A stretch of DNA of 64,000 bases from Monodelphis domestica. Its lineage: Eukaryota > Chordata > Mammalia > Didelphimorphia > Didelphidae. The position numbers were made by a program, and so were the translations under genes. Shown piece by piece: positions 1 through 10,849 of this stretch. The notes beneath the pieces were generated by a model, which ran no database searches, was not told where the DNA came from, and worked only from the letters and a program-made list of their open reading frames with translations. The stretch lies in NCBI RefSeq assembly GCF_027887165.1, contig NC_077227.1, positions 63,182,607 through 63,246,606 on the forward strand. The letters run 5' to 3'. Numbering within the stretch: position 1 is the first letter of the stretch; each line of letters begins with the position of its first letter.

Positions 1-1690
1 TTATGCAGTATACCACATTGTTGCTTCATCAACTTGACATTGGTTACTATGGTTAAAATTAATCATTTGATGGAAATGACCATATATGCATATATGAGTG
101 CATGTGTGAGTGGGTGTGTGTATATATGTGTGTGTGGCATTACATCAAGAGGGCTCTCACAAATTCTTATCTGACTTAATTCTGGCTGGTATCTTTACTG
201 ATGCATGGGGTTTCTTACCTTGGTTTTGGTTCATTTGTAAAAAAGCTCCAGAAGATCTTGCCCCATCCCACTTCCAGCTCTACCACAAGAATTAACAATT
301 AGAATAGCTTATTCAATGTTGTCCCATCAAGAGATTAAAATAACCTGAGGAAAATGGAGTGTATTGGATAGCTCCTTTATGAGGGATTTCTGGAAAGATA
401 AAAGATGAAAAGGACTCTGGAGTAAATGGTATGGAGAGTGGAACCCAAAGGTTCAATTAGGTCACAAACTCATCAAAGTATTTATGTCCAAAGTGCTTTG
501 CTGTTCAGCATTTTCTTTGTATCTCACCTTTCTTGCTGTTTAGATCTCCTGATATTGTGGGAAAGGAAAGAAGATGCAAGAGCAGAAAATGTTTTTTCAG
601 CAAAATTCTACCATTCATTGTGATGGGAAATACATTCACAATTAAAAAAAATCAAGAACAACAAAGCCCCAGGCACTGTGGAATTTGGAGAATGCCAGAA
701 AGTGCCAAAAGCAGATGATCTGCCATTCCAAATATTGAAGGGCTTAACTCCCAACAATCAAAAATAAAACATTCCTAGAATGAGGCTGATGTCTTTCCCT
801 CCTTCGCTGGAAACTGACAAGGCAAAGAGAGTCCCCAAAAGATGTATTATATTTTCTTAGCTGGTTTTAATTTATTAGCTGCCAGTTTCAATACATAGCC
901 CTTCTTTAAAAGGTTGCTGTGTATTTCAGCAAAGACATCACCCCAAAGCAGTCTGGTTCCCACTAGGAAACAGAAGGAAGGAAAAGCTTTAGAATACTGA
1001 GTACTATTTCAAGCTTTCAAGACCTTGTCTTCCCTATTAGTTTCTCTGCCCAAAGCAGCCAAAGGCCGGCCCCTGTTAACCCTTGGTGATGAAGTGCAGG
1101 GAGAAAGATGGGGAATGGAAGGTGCTCTGTGACAGAGGGGCAACATCTAGCCATCTGTACATCTGTACTGGAGACTGCACTATGGATGTGCGCATAAGTA
1201 TAATGAGCTTAACTGATGCTGCCTATTTGTATCTCAGAGAAATTAATAGCTCCTGGGGAACTGAATCAACGTAGAAATAGAAGATCAAGCTGTCTGTTGG
1301 TTACAGCTGTTGGGACTGCTTAAAATATGGTTTCAGTCACCCTAAAAGATGTTGCTTCTGTGGAAATATGAGCTGAGCGAGAAAAACGTATTTTCCCCTT
1401 CTCTATCCATGCCGTGATTTTTTGTTAGTTGCTTAAAATATATGTATTCTCTTCTTTCAGAATAGAATGAGAAGAAAAGAAAGCTTACAGAGCATAACTG
1501 ACTCTGACTTATCTCTTCCTCTGTCCCTGTGTACTTATGTATACCCCCCCCAATATCAAGGGACTCCCATCCACGTTAAAAATGAACGTTTGTTTTCTCA
1601 TTAATTCTAACAACAAAGACATCTGTCCAATCTGGGTACTTTCTGCCAAGAGAAGCAAGGAGCTTATCTGTGGAAAAGCCAATTCATTCT
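1..1690. other. Unrecognised, mostly non-repeat DNA
   Basis: No gene, splice-flanked exon or repeat was recognised. A short TG/TA-rich patch lies near 84-136. The open frames here are short and resemble no family known to me. Confidence 0.4.
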
Positions 1691-1692
1691 CA

Positions 1693-1819
<127 letters not shown>

Positions 1820-1897
1820 TAAAAAATTATCCATATCTTATATTTACACCAGTCTTTCCCCACAATAATGCCCCCACGGAGACCGTCAGAGACAGAA

Positions 1898-1900
<3 letters not shown>

Positions 1901-1987
<87 letters not shown>

Positions 1988-1993
1988 CACACA

Positions 1994-2031
<38 letters not shown>
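1901..2031. repeat. Compound (GA)n-(AC)n-(GA)n array
   Basis: A GA run to about 1985 is followed by an AC run (1986-2010) and a second AG run (2011-2031). The GA run is complementary to the CT array upstream. Confidence 0.97.
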
Positions 2032-2189
2032 ACCCTCTGTCATTACAAAGAGAAAACATTTAAGGACATCCTACCAACATAGTAAATAGGTCTGACAGAA
2101 CATCAAATATTCTTTACCCACTATCTTCCTTATCTCTGCTTAGGGAAAGGGAGAATATTTCATAACAAATTCTCGGGGATTGAGACTGG

Positions 2190-2410
2190 TCATTACAATT
2201 AATCAGAGTATAGTTGCCTTTGCTGTTATTCTCAGTTACATTCTTGTGGGTATTGTGTATCATGTTTTCTTTCCTTCACTCTGCATCTTCTCCAGTCTTC
2301 TCCAGGTTCCTCTCATTCCTTTGATTTATAGCTTCTCATTGCATAATAGTATTTCATTACAATTACATTCCCATTTTGTCCAGATAGTCCCATCTGATGA
2401 TTTTTCTGGG
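2190..2410 (-). mobile_element. L1 3' UTR fragment (degraded)
   Basis: The order of phrases (CACTCTGCATC, then CTTCTCCAGGTT, then CATAATAGTATTTCATTACAA) matches the antisense 3' end of marsupial L1 elements such as the better-preserved copies at 17.1 and 28.9 kb. It is strongly diverged. Confidence 0.5.
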
Positions 2411-2865
2411 TTTTTTTATGACTATTAAGAAAGTTTTCAGAAGTCAGTCTGCAACTCAGGCGGAGAGGAGCAGAGGTAAAGGAGGGGGTACCAAATTCCT
2501 CCAGCCTCTGCTGTTGAAATTCTTCTACATCTTAGTCCTTGAACTGAACAGTGAACCCTAAATGGAACTTAAGCACACGTTTAGGCCAGTACAAAAAACT
2601 GTATAACCTAATAGAGTGATGTGTCCAGAGGGGAAGCTTCTGGGAATTGCTGTCCTCAAATGTCTGCATTATCGATTAGTCAAACCAATCCTGGGCCCTT
2701 ACACCTGTGTAAAGGTCACCTAACCAATGAACTGCAATCAGTAAATAAATCAACACATTTTGATTTCGAATTCATTTTTAAATTAAAAATATATAGAGGT
2801 ATAGAAAGTGTTATGTCCATGTCTTCATGGAACTTATAATCCAGTTGGGGAAATAATATGAAAGG
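2411..2865. other. Unrecognised DNA
   Basis: No gene or repeat was recognised in this stretch. Confidence 0.35.
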
Positions 2866-2867
2866 GT

Positions 2868-3118
2868 AAGGAATGTTGTTGTGCAGTCCTTTCAGTGATG
2901 TTTGACTTTCTATAATCCCATTTGGGATTTTCTTGGCAAAAACACAAAACTGGTTTGTCATTTCCTTCTCCAGCTCATTTGAAACAGATAAGGAAACTAA
3001 GGCAAACAGGGTTATGTGACTTGCCTATGGTCATTCAGCCAGTAAGTATCTGGGGTCTGATTTGAACTCAGGTCTGCTTGACTCCAGGGTCAACTTCTAA
3101 CTACTACACCACCTGGCT
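2868..3118 (-). mobile_element. Mar1-type SINE
   Basis: An antisense full-length copy. The BovB-like tail is at the left, CATTTCCTTCTCCAGCTCATTT is in the middle, and the reversed tRNA-like head (GTAGTTAGAAG side, CACCACCTGGC) is at the right. Divergence is moderate. Confidence 0.85.
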
Positions 3119-3189
3119 TCACTGAGTAATAGTATGAAGCAATATATGTTTATCATTTCATTTAATCATTTCCATCCTCTTTTCTAAGG

Positions 3190-3690
3190 AGCTCTAATAG
3201 TTCTCTATTACCTCTAATATTAAATAGAAATTCCTCTCTTTAGCATTTAAAACTCTTCAAAACTTGGCCTCTGCCCTACCAATTCAGCCTTATCAACCTT
3301 CCCCCACTTCATGCCCTCTATATTCCAGTTACCCTGGCCTACTTCCTTTAACAGGATATTTCATCCCCCTTTTCTTATACTAGATGTACCCTATGCTGGA
3401 ATGTTCTATTTTGACTCACTCTCTTGGTTTTTCTGGATTTTTTCAAGTCTCATCTTCTTCTACAGGATTCCTTTCCTGGTTCTTCTAAAATACTAATACC
3501 TTCCTCTTACTCTATATATTCTGTTGTTTTCCCCATTTGAGTGTATGTTCCTTGAAATTTTTTCTTTGTTCTTTTTTGTTTGTTATTCCTTTGTTTTTTC
3601 TAGTTTCTGTTATTCCTATTGTTTACCACAGTCCCTAGCTTAGAGTAGATGCTTAATAGATGTTTGTTTATTGACTTGGGCACAATGTTT
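3190..3690 (+). mobile_element. L2 (CR1-group LINE) 3' end
   Basis: The L2 3'-end phrases appear in the expected order: ATTAAATAGAAATTCCTCTC, CTGGAATGTTCT, CAAGTCTCATCTTCTTCTAC, GAGTGTATGTTCCTTGA and GATGCTTAATAGATGTTTG. This is an old, non-coding remnant. Confidence 0.7.
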
Positions 3691-3802
3691 ACTAAAATGA
3701 GACTGATATAAATGTAGCAGTATTAAGAGACTAAATAGTCTCCTTACCAGCTTCCCCTTACTCCCCACCCACTCATTGCTTAAGCTAGTATCCTGGAATA
3801 GA

Positions 3803-3950
3803 CTCTGTCTTTCTCTCTCTCTGTGTCTCTCTTTCTGTCTATCTCTCACTCTCTAACTGTCTTTCTGTCTCTCTCCCTCTCCCCCTTGTCTCTGTCTGTC
3901 TGTCTCTCCCCCTTACCCCTCTGTCTCTCTCTCTCTCTCTCCTCTCTGGA
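3803..3950. repeat. Pyrimidine-rich (TCTG/TC)n tract
   Basis: An imperfect array of TCTC and TCTG units with CCCC interruptions, strongly strand-asymmetric. Confidence 0.9.
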
Positions 3951-4115
3951 AAATAATACCAAAAGATCTATAATCCTCTTAATCTTTTTGTTAGCCAGAG
4001 GCTGTGCTTATGACAAAACACTCAGTTAGATCTTCTCTACCTCTTTTTCATGGACATCTTCCCTTCATTTGCCTCTTCCAAACAACATTTATGATAGGTA
4101 TAACATAAACAATTT

Positions 4116-5240
4116 TTCAGTGCCCTCAAGACTGTCTATGGGCCATTAAAATCTGCCACTCTCATTAAAGATAAAAAAGGCATCAGCAACAGGTGGAAAG
4201 AACACTTCAGCCAGCTCTTCAACCGACCCTCCTCAGTAGACCAACGGGCCCTTGACCAGATCCCCCAAAACCGCACCATTGAACAACTTGATGTCCCTCC
4301 TTCAATAGAGGAAGTCCAAAAAGCCATTCAACAAATGAGTGCAGGCAAGGCACCCAGTAAAGACGGGATCCCAACTGAGGTGTACAAGGCCTTAAATGGA
4401 AAGGCGCTCCAGGCATTCCACATAGTGCTGACCAGCATACGGGAAGAGGAAGACATGCCCCCAGAACTCAGAGATGCCTCCATCGTAGCCCTATACAAGA
4501 ACAAAGGTGCATGAGTAACCTGTGACAACTACAGAGGCATCTCACTACTCTCCACTGCTGGAAAGATCCTTGACCGTGTTATACTCAACAGACTCCTGTC
4601 ATCTGTTTCAGAGCAGAACCTGCCTGAATCACAATGTGGCTTCCGACCAGATTGTAGCACCATCGACATGGTCTTCACGGTGAGGCAAATGCAGGAAAAA
4701 TGCCTTGAGCAGAACCTGAGTCTCTACATTGTCTTCATAGACCTGACAAAGGCGGTCGACACAGTGAACAGGGACGCATTGTGGGTGATCCTCAGCAAGC
4801 TCGGTTGCCCAGCAAAATTCGTCAAACTGATCCAGCTCTTTCATATTGACATGACAGGGGAAGTCCTATCTGGTGGAGAGACTTCCGATCGCTTCAACAT
4901 CTCCAATGGCATGAAACAAGGCTGTGTCCTCGCTCCGGTACTATTCAACCTATTTTTCACCCAAGTATTTCGACATGCTGTGATGGATCTAGACTTGGGC
5001 GTCTACATCAAATACCGACTGGATGGCTCTCTATTCGACCTTTGCCACCTGACTGCAAAAACAAAGACAACAGAGAGACTCATCCTGGAAGCTCTCTTTG
5101 CAGATGACTGTGCTCTCATGGCCCACCAAGAAAATCATCTCCAAACCATTGTGGACAGGTTCTCCACTGCAACAAAACTGTTTGGCCTGACTATCAGCCT
5201 CAGCAAAACAGAGGTGCTGTTCCAACCTGCAGCTTTTTAA
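4116..5240 (+). pseudogene. LINE reverse transcriptase domain, broken
   Basis: Fingers, palm and thumb of a non-LTR reverse transcriptase, about 375 codons including one internal TGA (4512-4514). The palm motif A region reads IVFIDLTKAVDTVN. The metal-binding motif C reads FADDCAL, so both aspartates are kept. There is no usable start codon at the left edge because the element is truncated. It is non-functional as it stands because it lacks an endonuclease, has an internal stop and changes frame at its 3' end. Confidence 0.8.
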
Positions 5241-5244
5241 CGTT

Positions 5245-5991
5245 AACACTTTCAAGTACCTGGGCAGCACCATCCCCAACGACGGGTCCCTAGACCACGA
5301 GATTGGTGCCGGGATCCAGGGGGCCAGCCGGGCACTCGGGCGGCTGCGCTCCAAAGTCCTCCAGCACAGGGGTGTAAGCACTGCGATGAAGCTCAAAGTG
5401 TACAACGCAGTGGTCCTCAGCTCGCTCCTGTACGGTTGTGAGACATGGACACTGTACCGGAAGCACATGAAGCAGCTGGAGCAATTCCACCAACGCTCCC
5501 TCTGGTCAATCATGAGGATCCAATGGCAGGACCAAATCACCAACCAGGAAGTCCTCGACAGAGCCAACTCCACCAGCATCGAAGTCCTGGTCCTCAAAGC
5601 CCAGCTACGATGGTCTGGACACGTCATCCACATGGACCCACAGCAAATACCAAGACAGGTATTCTATGGTGAACTGTCAGCTGGACTCAGGAAACAAGGC
5701 CGACCAAAGAAAAGATTCAAGGATCAGCTAAAGTCCAACTTGAAGTGGGCTGGCATGACACCAAAGCAGCTAGAACTCGCTGCCTCTGGCAGAAGCAGCT
5801 GGCGAGCCCACATTCACCAGGCCGCCACCACCTTTGAAGATGAGCGACGTCGACGTCTTGCTGCTGTGAGTGAACGCCGACACCAGGCCACAGCCGCACC
5901 TCCCGTAACAACTGGTGTTCCAGGCCCCATGTGCCACAAACTCTGCGCCTCAGTCTTTGGACTTCAAAGCCACATGAGGGTACATCAATAG
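5245..5991 (+). pseudogene. LINE C-terminal domain with zinc-finger-like end
   Basis: The continuation of the same LINE protein in a different frame, intact to its natural TAG at 5989. It holds the conserved post-RT block (YGCETWTLYRKHMKQLEQFH, GHVIHMDPQQIPRQVFYGEL) and a basic, Arg-rich stretch (DERRRRLAAVSERRHQ). A final CHKLCASVFGLQSHMRVH resembles a degenerate C2H2 finger, a common C-terminal nucleic-acid-binding element in such LINEs. Confidence 0.75.
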
Positions 5992-6149
5992 AAGATAATG
6001 CACAAAGACAATTGTCATACTTGGCTTCCGAGAGATACTACTGTAACATAGTTAGCAATTGGATAATACTGTTTATAAAGATAAAGTTTTAAAACAAAGA
6101 AAGTTAAACAAATGCCCAGAGGAAAAAGAATTCAGGTTCCCATGAGAAG

Positions 6150-6352
6150 TTTTTTTTTTTTTTAAACCCTTATGTCTTAGAATGGATATTGTGTATTGGT
6201 TCTAAAGTAAAAAGAGTAGTAAGGGCTAGGCAAAGGGGGCCAAATGACTTGCCGGGGGTCACACGGCTGAGAAGTGTTTGAAGTCAAATTTGAACCTAGG
6301 ACCTCCCATCTCCCGGACTGGCTTTCAGTCCACTGAGCCACCTAGCTGATCC
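6150..6352 (-). mobile_element. WSINE1-like SINE
   Basis: An antisense near-full-length copy. A T-run and AAACCCTTATGTCTTAGAAT are at the left, GACTTGCCGGGGGTCACACG is in the middle and CCACTGAGCCACCTAGCTG (reversed tRNA head) is at the right. Confidence 0.88.
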
Positions 6353-6452
6353 CACCCATGAGGAATCTTGAAGTCCATAGTTTGGTGGATTTTCAGGAAT
6401 ACAACTTCCATCCCAGCATACCTCATGACTGGTTAGTCCAAGCAGTCCTGGT

Positions 6453-6453
<1 letters not shown>

Positions 6454-6495
<42 letters not shown>
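6454..6495. repeat. (GT)n array
   Basis: About 21 GT units, uninterrupted. Confidence 0.97.
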
Positions 6496-6498
<3 letters not shown>

Positions 6499-6829
6499 AT
6501 CACTTCTTCCCGCCTTCTATGACTTCTTATAACTTTCCACTTTGTGGTTCCAAGTGCCTTTTTCTGTTCGTGTCAGGAGCTGGGTCTCTCTTTTGGCCTC
6601 AGTAAACTTACTTTAGAGGCATGGCCCATCATTCTTCAGTCGATCCTATAGCTGCCTCTGAGTCACTTGAAAGTCAAAATCTCACGGCATAAAAGGATCA
6701 CTCAACAGAATGAATTTTTAGTTAGCTTACCTCCTCCTCATTGCCCGGCCCCTTTTCTGTTATTAGGTCTGGGAACAACCAAGTCTTCTACCCAAATAAA
6801 AGGACTGTGGCCCTTGTGTAAGACTAGCA

Positions 6830-7040
6830 AATTAGTCAACTCATTTTTCTCTCTCCTTGAACACTTCAGCTGTACCTTTTTACATGTTTGGTGTTATAAT
6901 TTTTGTTTGCATTATTTGTGTATTTGCTATATTTTTCCTGCTAGACTATGAGCATGTCTTTGAAGATAGCAATTAGGCTTTATGCATTTATTTGTATCTT
7001 CCATAGTTCCTTGCTTGTAATAGAAACTAGTGCCTAGTAC
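6830..7040 (+). mobile_element. L2-like 3' end remnant
   Basis: CTAGACTATGAGCATGTC, then TTTATTTGTATCTTCCATAG, then CCTTGCTTGTAATAG follow the typical L2 3'-end order. Weak match. Confidence 0.4.
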
Positions 7041-7129
7041 TAGGCAGGTCATTACACTACCACTACCATGCACATTTGTACCACATTAAAGTTTTCAATG
7101 CATTTTGGAAACTGTCTTTTTTATATTCC

Positions 7130-7272
7130 TGAAATAATTCTCTTATGAAGGAAGTATGCTCATTAGCTTAATTTTACAGAAAGGGAAACTGAGGCAGTTA
7201 ATTGCCTTGTACAAGGTTATACTCTGTCAAAGTCCGGTGCTTCATCCCCTAAGCCACACTGTTCCTCCAATA
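7130..7272 (-). mobile_element. MIR/THER-like SINE fragment
   Basis: An antisense MIR core: ATTTTACAGAAAGGGAAACT then GAGGCAGTTAATTGCC, ending at the reversed head CTAAGCCACACTGTTCC. Confidence 0.65.
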
Positions 7273-7314
7273 CTACTCCCATATTCCTCAGCTTTTAATA
7301 ACATGGGAATTTAG

Positions 7315-7420
7315 GAGAATCTAGGTGGCATAGTGGATAGAGTGCTGGGCCTGGAATCAGGAAGACCTGAGTTCAAATCTGTCCTTATTATAAGTAGACA
7401 AGTCACTTTACCCCATTTGC
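7315..7420 (+). mobile_element. Mar1-type SINE, head only
   Basis: The tRNA-like head CTAGGTGGCATAGTGGATAG and B-box-like GAGTTCAAATCTG are clear. The copy stops after CCCCATTTGCC, without the BovB-like tail. Confidence 0.75.
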
Positions 7421-7619
7421 CTTTTTAAAAAATGAATTTAACAATTTTTCCGAAATAACACAAAATCAATCTGAAGTTATCTATTTCTATATAAGGCTTT
7501 TCATTAGGTACTTTGGGGTAGGGATACATTGAAGTGTTGGTTGGCCATAATTCAACACTATATTTAAAATCAAATTAGGCAGATGACATGAAAAGGTAGG
7601 ACACAACACAAAAAAAGAT

Positions 7620-7752
7620 TTGGCAGATGCTCCCTAGCTGTGTGATCCTGGGTAAGTCACTTAACCCCTATTGCCTAGCCTTTACCACTTTTCTGCCTTA
7701 GAACCAATATATAGTATTGATTCTAAGATGGAAGGTGAGGGTTTAAAAAAAG
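7620..7752 (+). mobile_element. WSINE1-like SINE, 3' part
   Basis: The copy starts inside the SINE (TGCTCCCTAGCTGTGTGATC). It runs to the tail GATTCTAAGATGGAAGGTGA followed by an A/GA-rich end. Confidence 0.8.
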
Positions 7753-9110
7753 AGAGAGAGAGAGAGATTTAGGAATAGGCATGAGAATACTATGAACAAA
7801 ATTTAAAAACTGTACCCCTTGTGACTTAATATGTATTCAGAATTTCGACCTTTTCTACAGTATACTCAATTTGACTTGTGTCAAAATAAAAATTTACCTT
7901 CCATGAAAAATGGATTTTCCCAGTAGCTGAAACACATTTGTAAAAAGTCATATTTAAATGTATTCTTTTTCATGACACCGCACCCCTCACCACAGCCATG
8001 AGTGCCTTGGGTATCATGTTTACTCCTATTCTCAGCTCTATCCTGGACCTTTCATGTCTGTCTGCTGTAAAAAGAAGCTACGAATAAGAAGTCAACTGTG
8101 ACTATTTAGATCCAAGACCTGTATATAAAGGAATCCAATCAAAGAAATCCAGATAATGATAAAGTCAGCTCCCCATTTAAATGTTATTTCCTTTCCTTCT
8201 CTTAGAATTGTGTGGCTAAGTGCTCCTTCTTCAAATTAGATTTTAAGTCTTTTGTTCTGGGGATCTGGAAGATAGAAATCTTTGACTCCATCATGCCTGA
8301 TTCTGGACATCTTTGCTTCCACAGAAAAAAGCTGAAATGTCTATGTACTTTCCCCAGAGATTGAGAAAGGAGACACTTTTCTTCTCCAAGTAAAATGCTA
8401 TTTCAATGTAAAAAAATAATAATAATAATCCTAAGGAAAGACTCCAGTTGGTTGGGCAGATCCTTCATTAGGCATTTATGGACAATACTCAAGATGTATC
8501 ATATTCATGAGGTGCGTAATTAGGGTGTAATGACTATTTTGTCAATTGCACTAGGGCAAGGAATACCTGACTGATGAGATGAGAACTTTGTGAAGGACAC
8601 TAAGCAAAATCCCAACTACACACCTTTATTTAAAGGACCCAAGCAACTTCCTTTTAGGGATTTTTGCAGAATGACCTGCAGTCTTGTTACATTTTTTAAT
8701 CTATTTAGTACTTGTGGCTGACAGTGAAAAACCTATTAAACTCATATACTCTTTTCCTGGATTACTTTTCAAAATGTATTAATCTAAAGGGTGTTACTGT
8801 TTCATTTTCAAATCCCCAAATGTCAGCACTCAAATGATTTATGGGAAGTGGGAGGTTTTTTTTAAAGTTCTCTCTGGTTATATTCTAGCTAAGGCTTTTT
8901 GTCATTTATTTCTTTCAAAATATGCTTAAGGTACAGCTTAAATTCATTTGGCACAAGGGAGAAGAGTAATAGAGAATGGTTCACTTCTAGCTGGTTAGAT
9001 GTGACTTACTACAAACCAATTTAAATGTGTTTAGTTTTGAAAAATGTAAGTTATTATGAACGCATATTTCCTGGCTACTCACTTCTCATTGGATGACAAA
9101 AAAGGGAGAG
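7753..9110. other. Unrecognised, low-repeat DNA
   Basis: No gene or clear interspersed repeat was recognised. A small AAT run lies near 8410-8430. The sequence is A/T-rich, and some of it could be old unclassified repeat or conserved non-coding DNA. Confidence 0.35.
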
Positions 9111-9139
9111 AAGGGACATGTACCTGTTTGTGCCTTATC

Positions 9140-9245
9140 CAGCCATCTTGAGCAAACCACTGACCTTTCTTGATGTCAGCCTTCTCAGCTGTAAAATGAG
9201 ATGGCGGAAATCAATAATCTTTAGGGATTTTTTCAGCTCTAACAG
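9140..9245 (+). mobile_element. MIR-like SINE fragment
   Basis: TCAGCCTTCTCAGCTGTAAA then ATGAGATGGCGGAA matches the MIR-type 'TCAGTTTCCTCATCTGTAAAATG' block. Head and tail are lost. Confidence 0.5.
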
Positions 9246-9299
9246 TTTAGATATCTCTGAGTTTGGTTGGTTGTCTCAGATTGAGATGCTTATAGTAGA

Positions 9300-9440
9300 A
9301 AGAATGGTGAGTTAGGAATGAAGAAAGTTGAGTTCTAGTCCTGGCTCTACAACCAACAAATGCTGTGGTCTTAGCAAGTTGCCTAACCTCTCAAGGTCTC
9401 TATTTCATTCTCTGGAAAAATGATTATTATGTATAAATTT
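9300..9440 (+). mobile_element. MIR-like SINE fragment
   Basis: GAGTTCTAGTCCTGGCTCTAC then AGTTGCCTAACCTCTCAAGG and a trace of the TTTCATT...AAAATG block. Its 3' end runs into the AT-rich block. Confidence 0.6.
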
Positions 9441-9912
9441 TATACTGTTATAATATTATATGTTATATAGTTATAAAATATAATATATTATGTTAAATAT
9501 TATATAATATTATAAAATAAAATTTAATAAAATTTTATTATAACATATTGTTATAACATTTTATTATATCACATGTTATGTAGTTAGAATAAAGAATATA
9601 TAATGTTAATGTTATAGTAGTATAATATACATGATATAGTTCTAGAATATATTATATTAAATATTATATACCATATAAGAAATTTTATTTGAATATCTTG
9701 TTGTTATATGTCATCATAATAACATATTATTATAATCTGTTACATAGTTATAATATGGAATCTATTATGTTAAATGTTATATATCATATAATACATTGTT
9801 ATAACATATTTTGTTATTTGAACAGTTATAACATTGATATACTATTCTATATTATATTAAATAATATACATTATATAATACATTACCATAATAATGTATT
9901 ATATGATATGAT
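9430..9912. repeat. AT-rich degenerate tandem block
   Basis: About 480 bp that are almost only A and T. A TATRTTAAATRTTATATA-like motif recurs near 9491, 9654, 9769 and 9855, so the block looks like a decayed tandem expansion with variable spacing. Confidence 0.8.
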
Positions 9913-10116
9913 TCCTTAATCCTGTGGCTGGAAAGGAGTTGTAACCCTCTTCCCCTTAGGACATGGAGTAAAGTAGAAATTGATTAAGAAGTGGGATGGA
10001 TAGATGCCCAAGGTATGGTAATAACAGCTGAATTGTCTCCTCTTGTCTAAGTTTTGGGTGTGTGCCTTCTTAGCATAGAATAAGAAGAGCACAAGTGGAA
10101 TGCCTGGTCCCTTGGA

Positions 10117-10270
10117 ACAGTTAGGTAGCATAGTAGATAGCTCATGAGTCCTGGAGTCCAGAGGATCTGGGCTCCAACATGGCCTCAGATACTTCCTGGC
10201 TGTGTGACCTTGGGCAAGGCACTTAACCCCAAATGCCTGGCCTTTACACTCTCTTCTGTCTTTTAAGAGA
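10117..10270 (+). mobile_element. WSINE1-like SINE, diverged
   Basis: GTTAGGTAGCATAGTAGATAG head, ACTTCCTGGCTGTGTGACC core, and the WSINE-like AATGCCTGGCCTTTACACTC before the end. Confidence 0.7.
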
Positions 10271-10279
10271 TTATTGATT

Positions 10280-10370
10280 TCAGCCATCTTATTTTACAGA
10301 TGAGAAAACTGACATCAAGAAAAGTCAGTATTTTGCTCAAGATCACTGGATAAAGCACAAATGAGTACAT
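10280..10370 (-). mobile_element. MIR-like SINE fragment
   Basis: CATCTTATTTTACAGATGAG then AAAACTGACATCAAG is the antisense MIR core, truncated on both sides. Confidence 0.6.
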
Positions 10371-10849
10371 GTCCCTTTTCTCCCTCTTTTCTCATCCAAA
10401 GACTGAGGGTAAGGATTTAAAAAAACACCACATGGTCCCTTTAACTCAACTACCCAAGAGGTGAGGCATGTTCTGCTGAGTCAATATCCACTGAAAACTA
10501 TGGGGTTAGGATTGTGTATGCCTTTAGTAGGACATCCATAAGTAATATTAGTTCAAAGTAAAGTACATTTAATCAAGTAACATAGCTAGACAAGCGACAA
10601 GAATGATCTCTAATACCATGGAACAAAACCCCACTAAGATTCTTCCACAGATTACTATGCTACCAGTTAGGGACTGATATATTTAGGAAACATACATGTG
10701 ACCAGGGAACATGGATCGAGGGGCATATATGGAAGACATATGAAGCGGTGCACACACTAGATGTTTTGGGGCATGCATACTAAGTGTATAGCGGAGGCAC
10801 TTCACTCTGTCAATGAAAGATCCTTATGTTCTTAGAAATTACTGCCTCC
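10371..10849. other. Unrecognised DNA
   Basis: No gene or repeat was recognised. It may be partly diverged L1, because it directly precedes an L1 3' end on the same strand. Confidence 0.3.

Larger units (their letters stand above)
4085..6060 (+). mobile_element. Decayed RTE-like LINE, 5'-truncated
   Basis: This non-LTR retrotransposon keeps most of its reverse transcriptase and C-terminus. One frame reads from about 4116 to 5240. It includes GKAPSKDGIPTEVYK, CDNYRGISLLSTAGK (RT palm start), VFIDLTKAVDTVNRDAL (the usual FD..NR core, here VDTVNR), GMKQGCVLAP and the catalytic-type FADDCALM. A TGA at 4512-4514 interrupts it; an ancestral CGA changed by CpG decay is likely. The frame then stops at 5238 and continues in another frame from about 5245 to 5991 (FKYLGSTI, LLYGCETWTL, GHVIHMDP, FYGEL, SSWRAHIHQAATTFE). 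This last part ends in a C2H2-like tail, C-x3-C...H-x3-H. Bases are probably missing at the 5238-5245 junction. No endonuclease domain remains. The clade call (RTE-like rather than another APE-type group) is from memory. Confidence 0.8.

Noticed and set aside
5031-5633. 200-codon minus-strand frame
   Set aside because: It is the shadow of the LINE reverse transcriptase on the plus strand, which carries the real motifs.
9689-9919. 76-codon Ile/Tyr-rich frame
   Set aside because: Translation of the AT-rich block.
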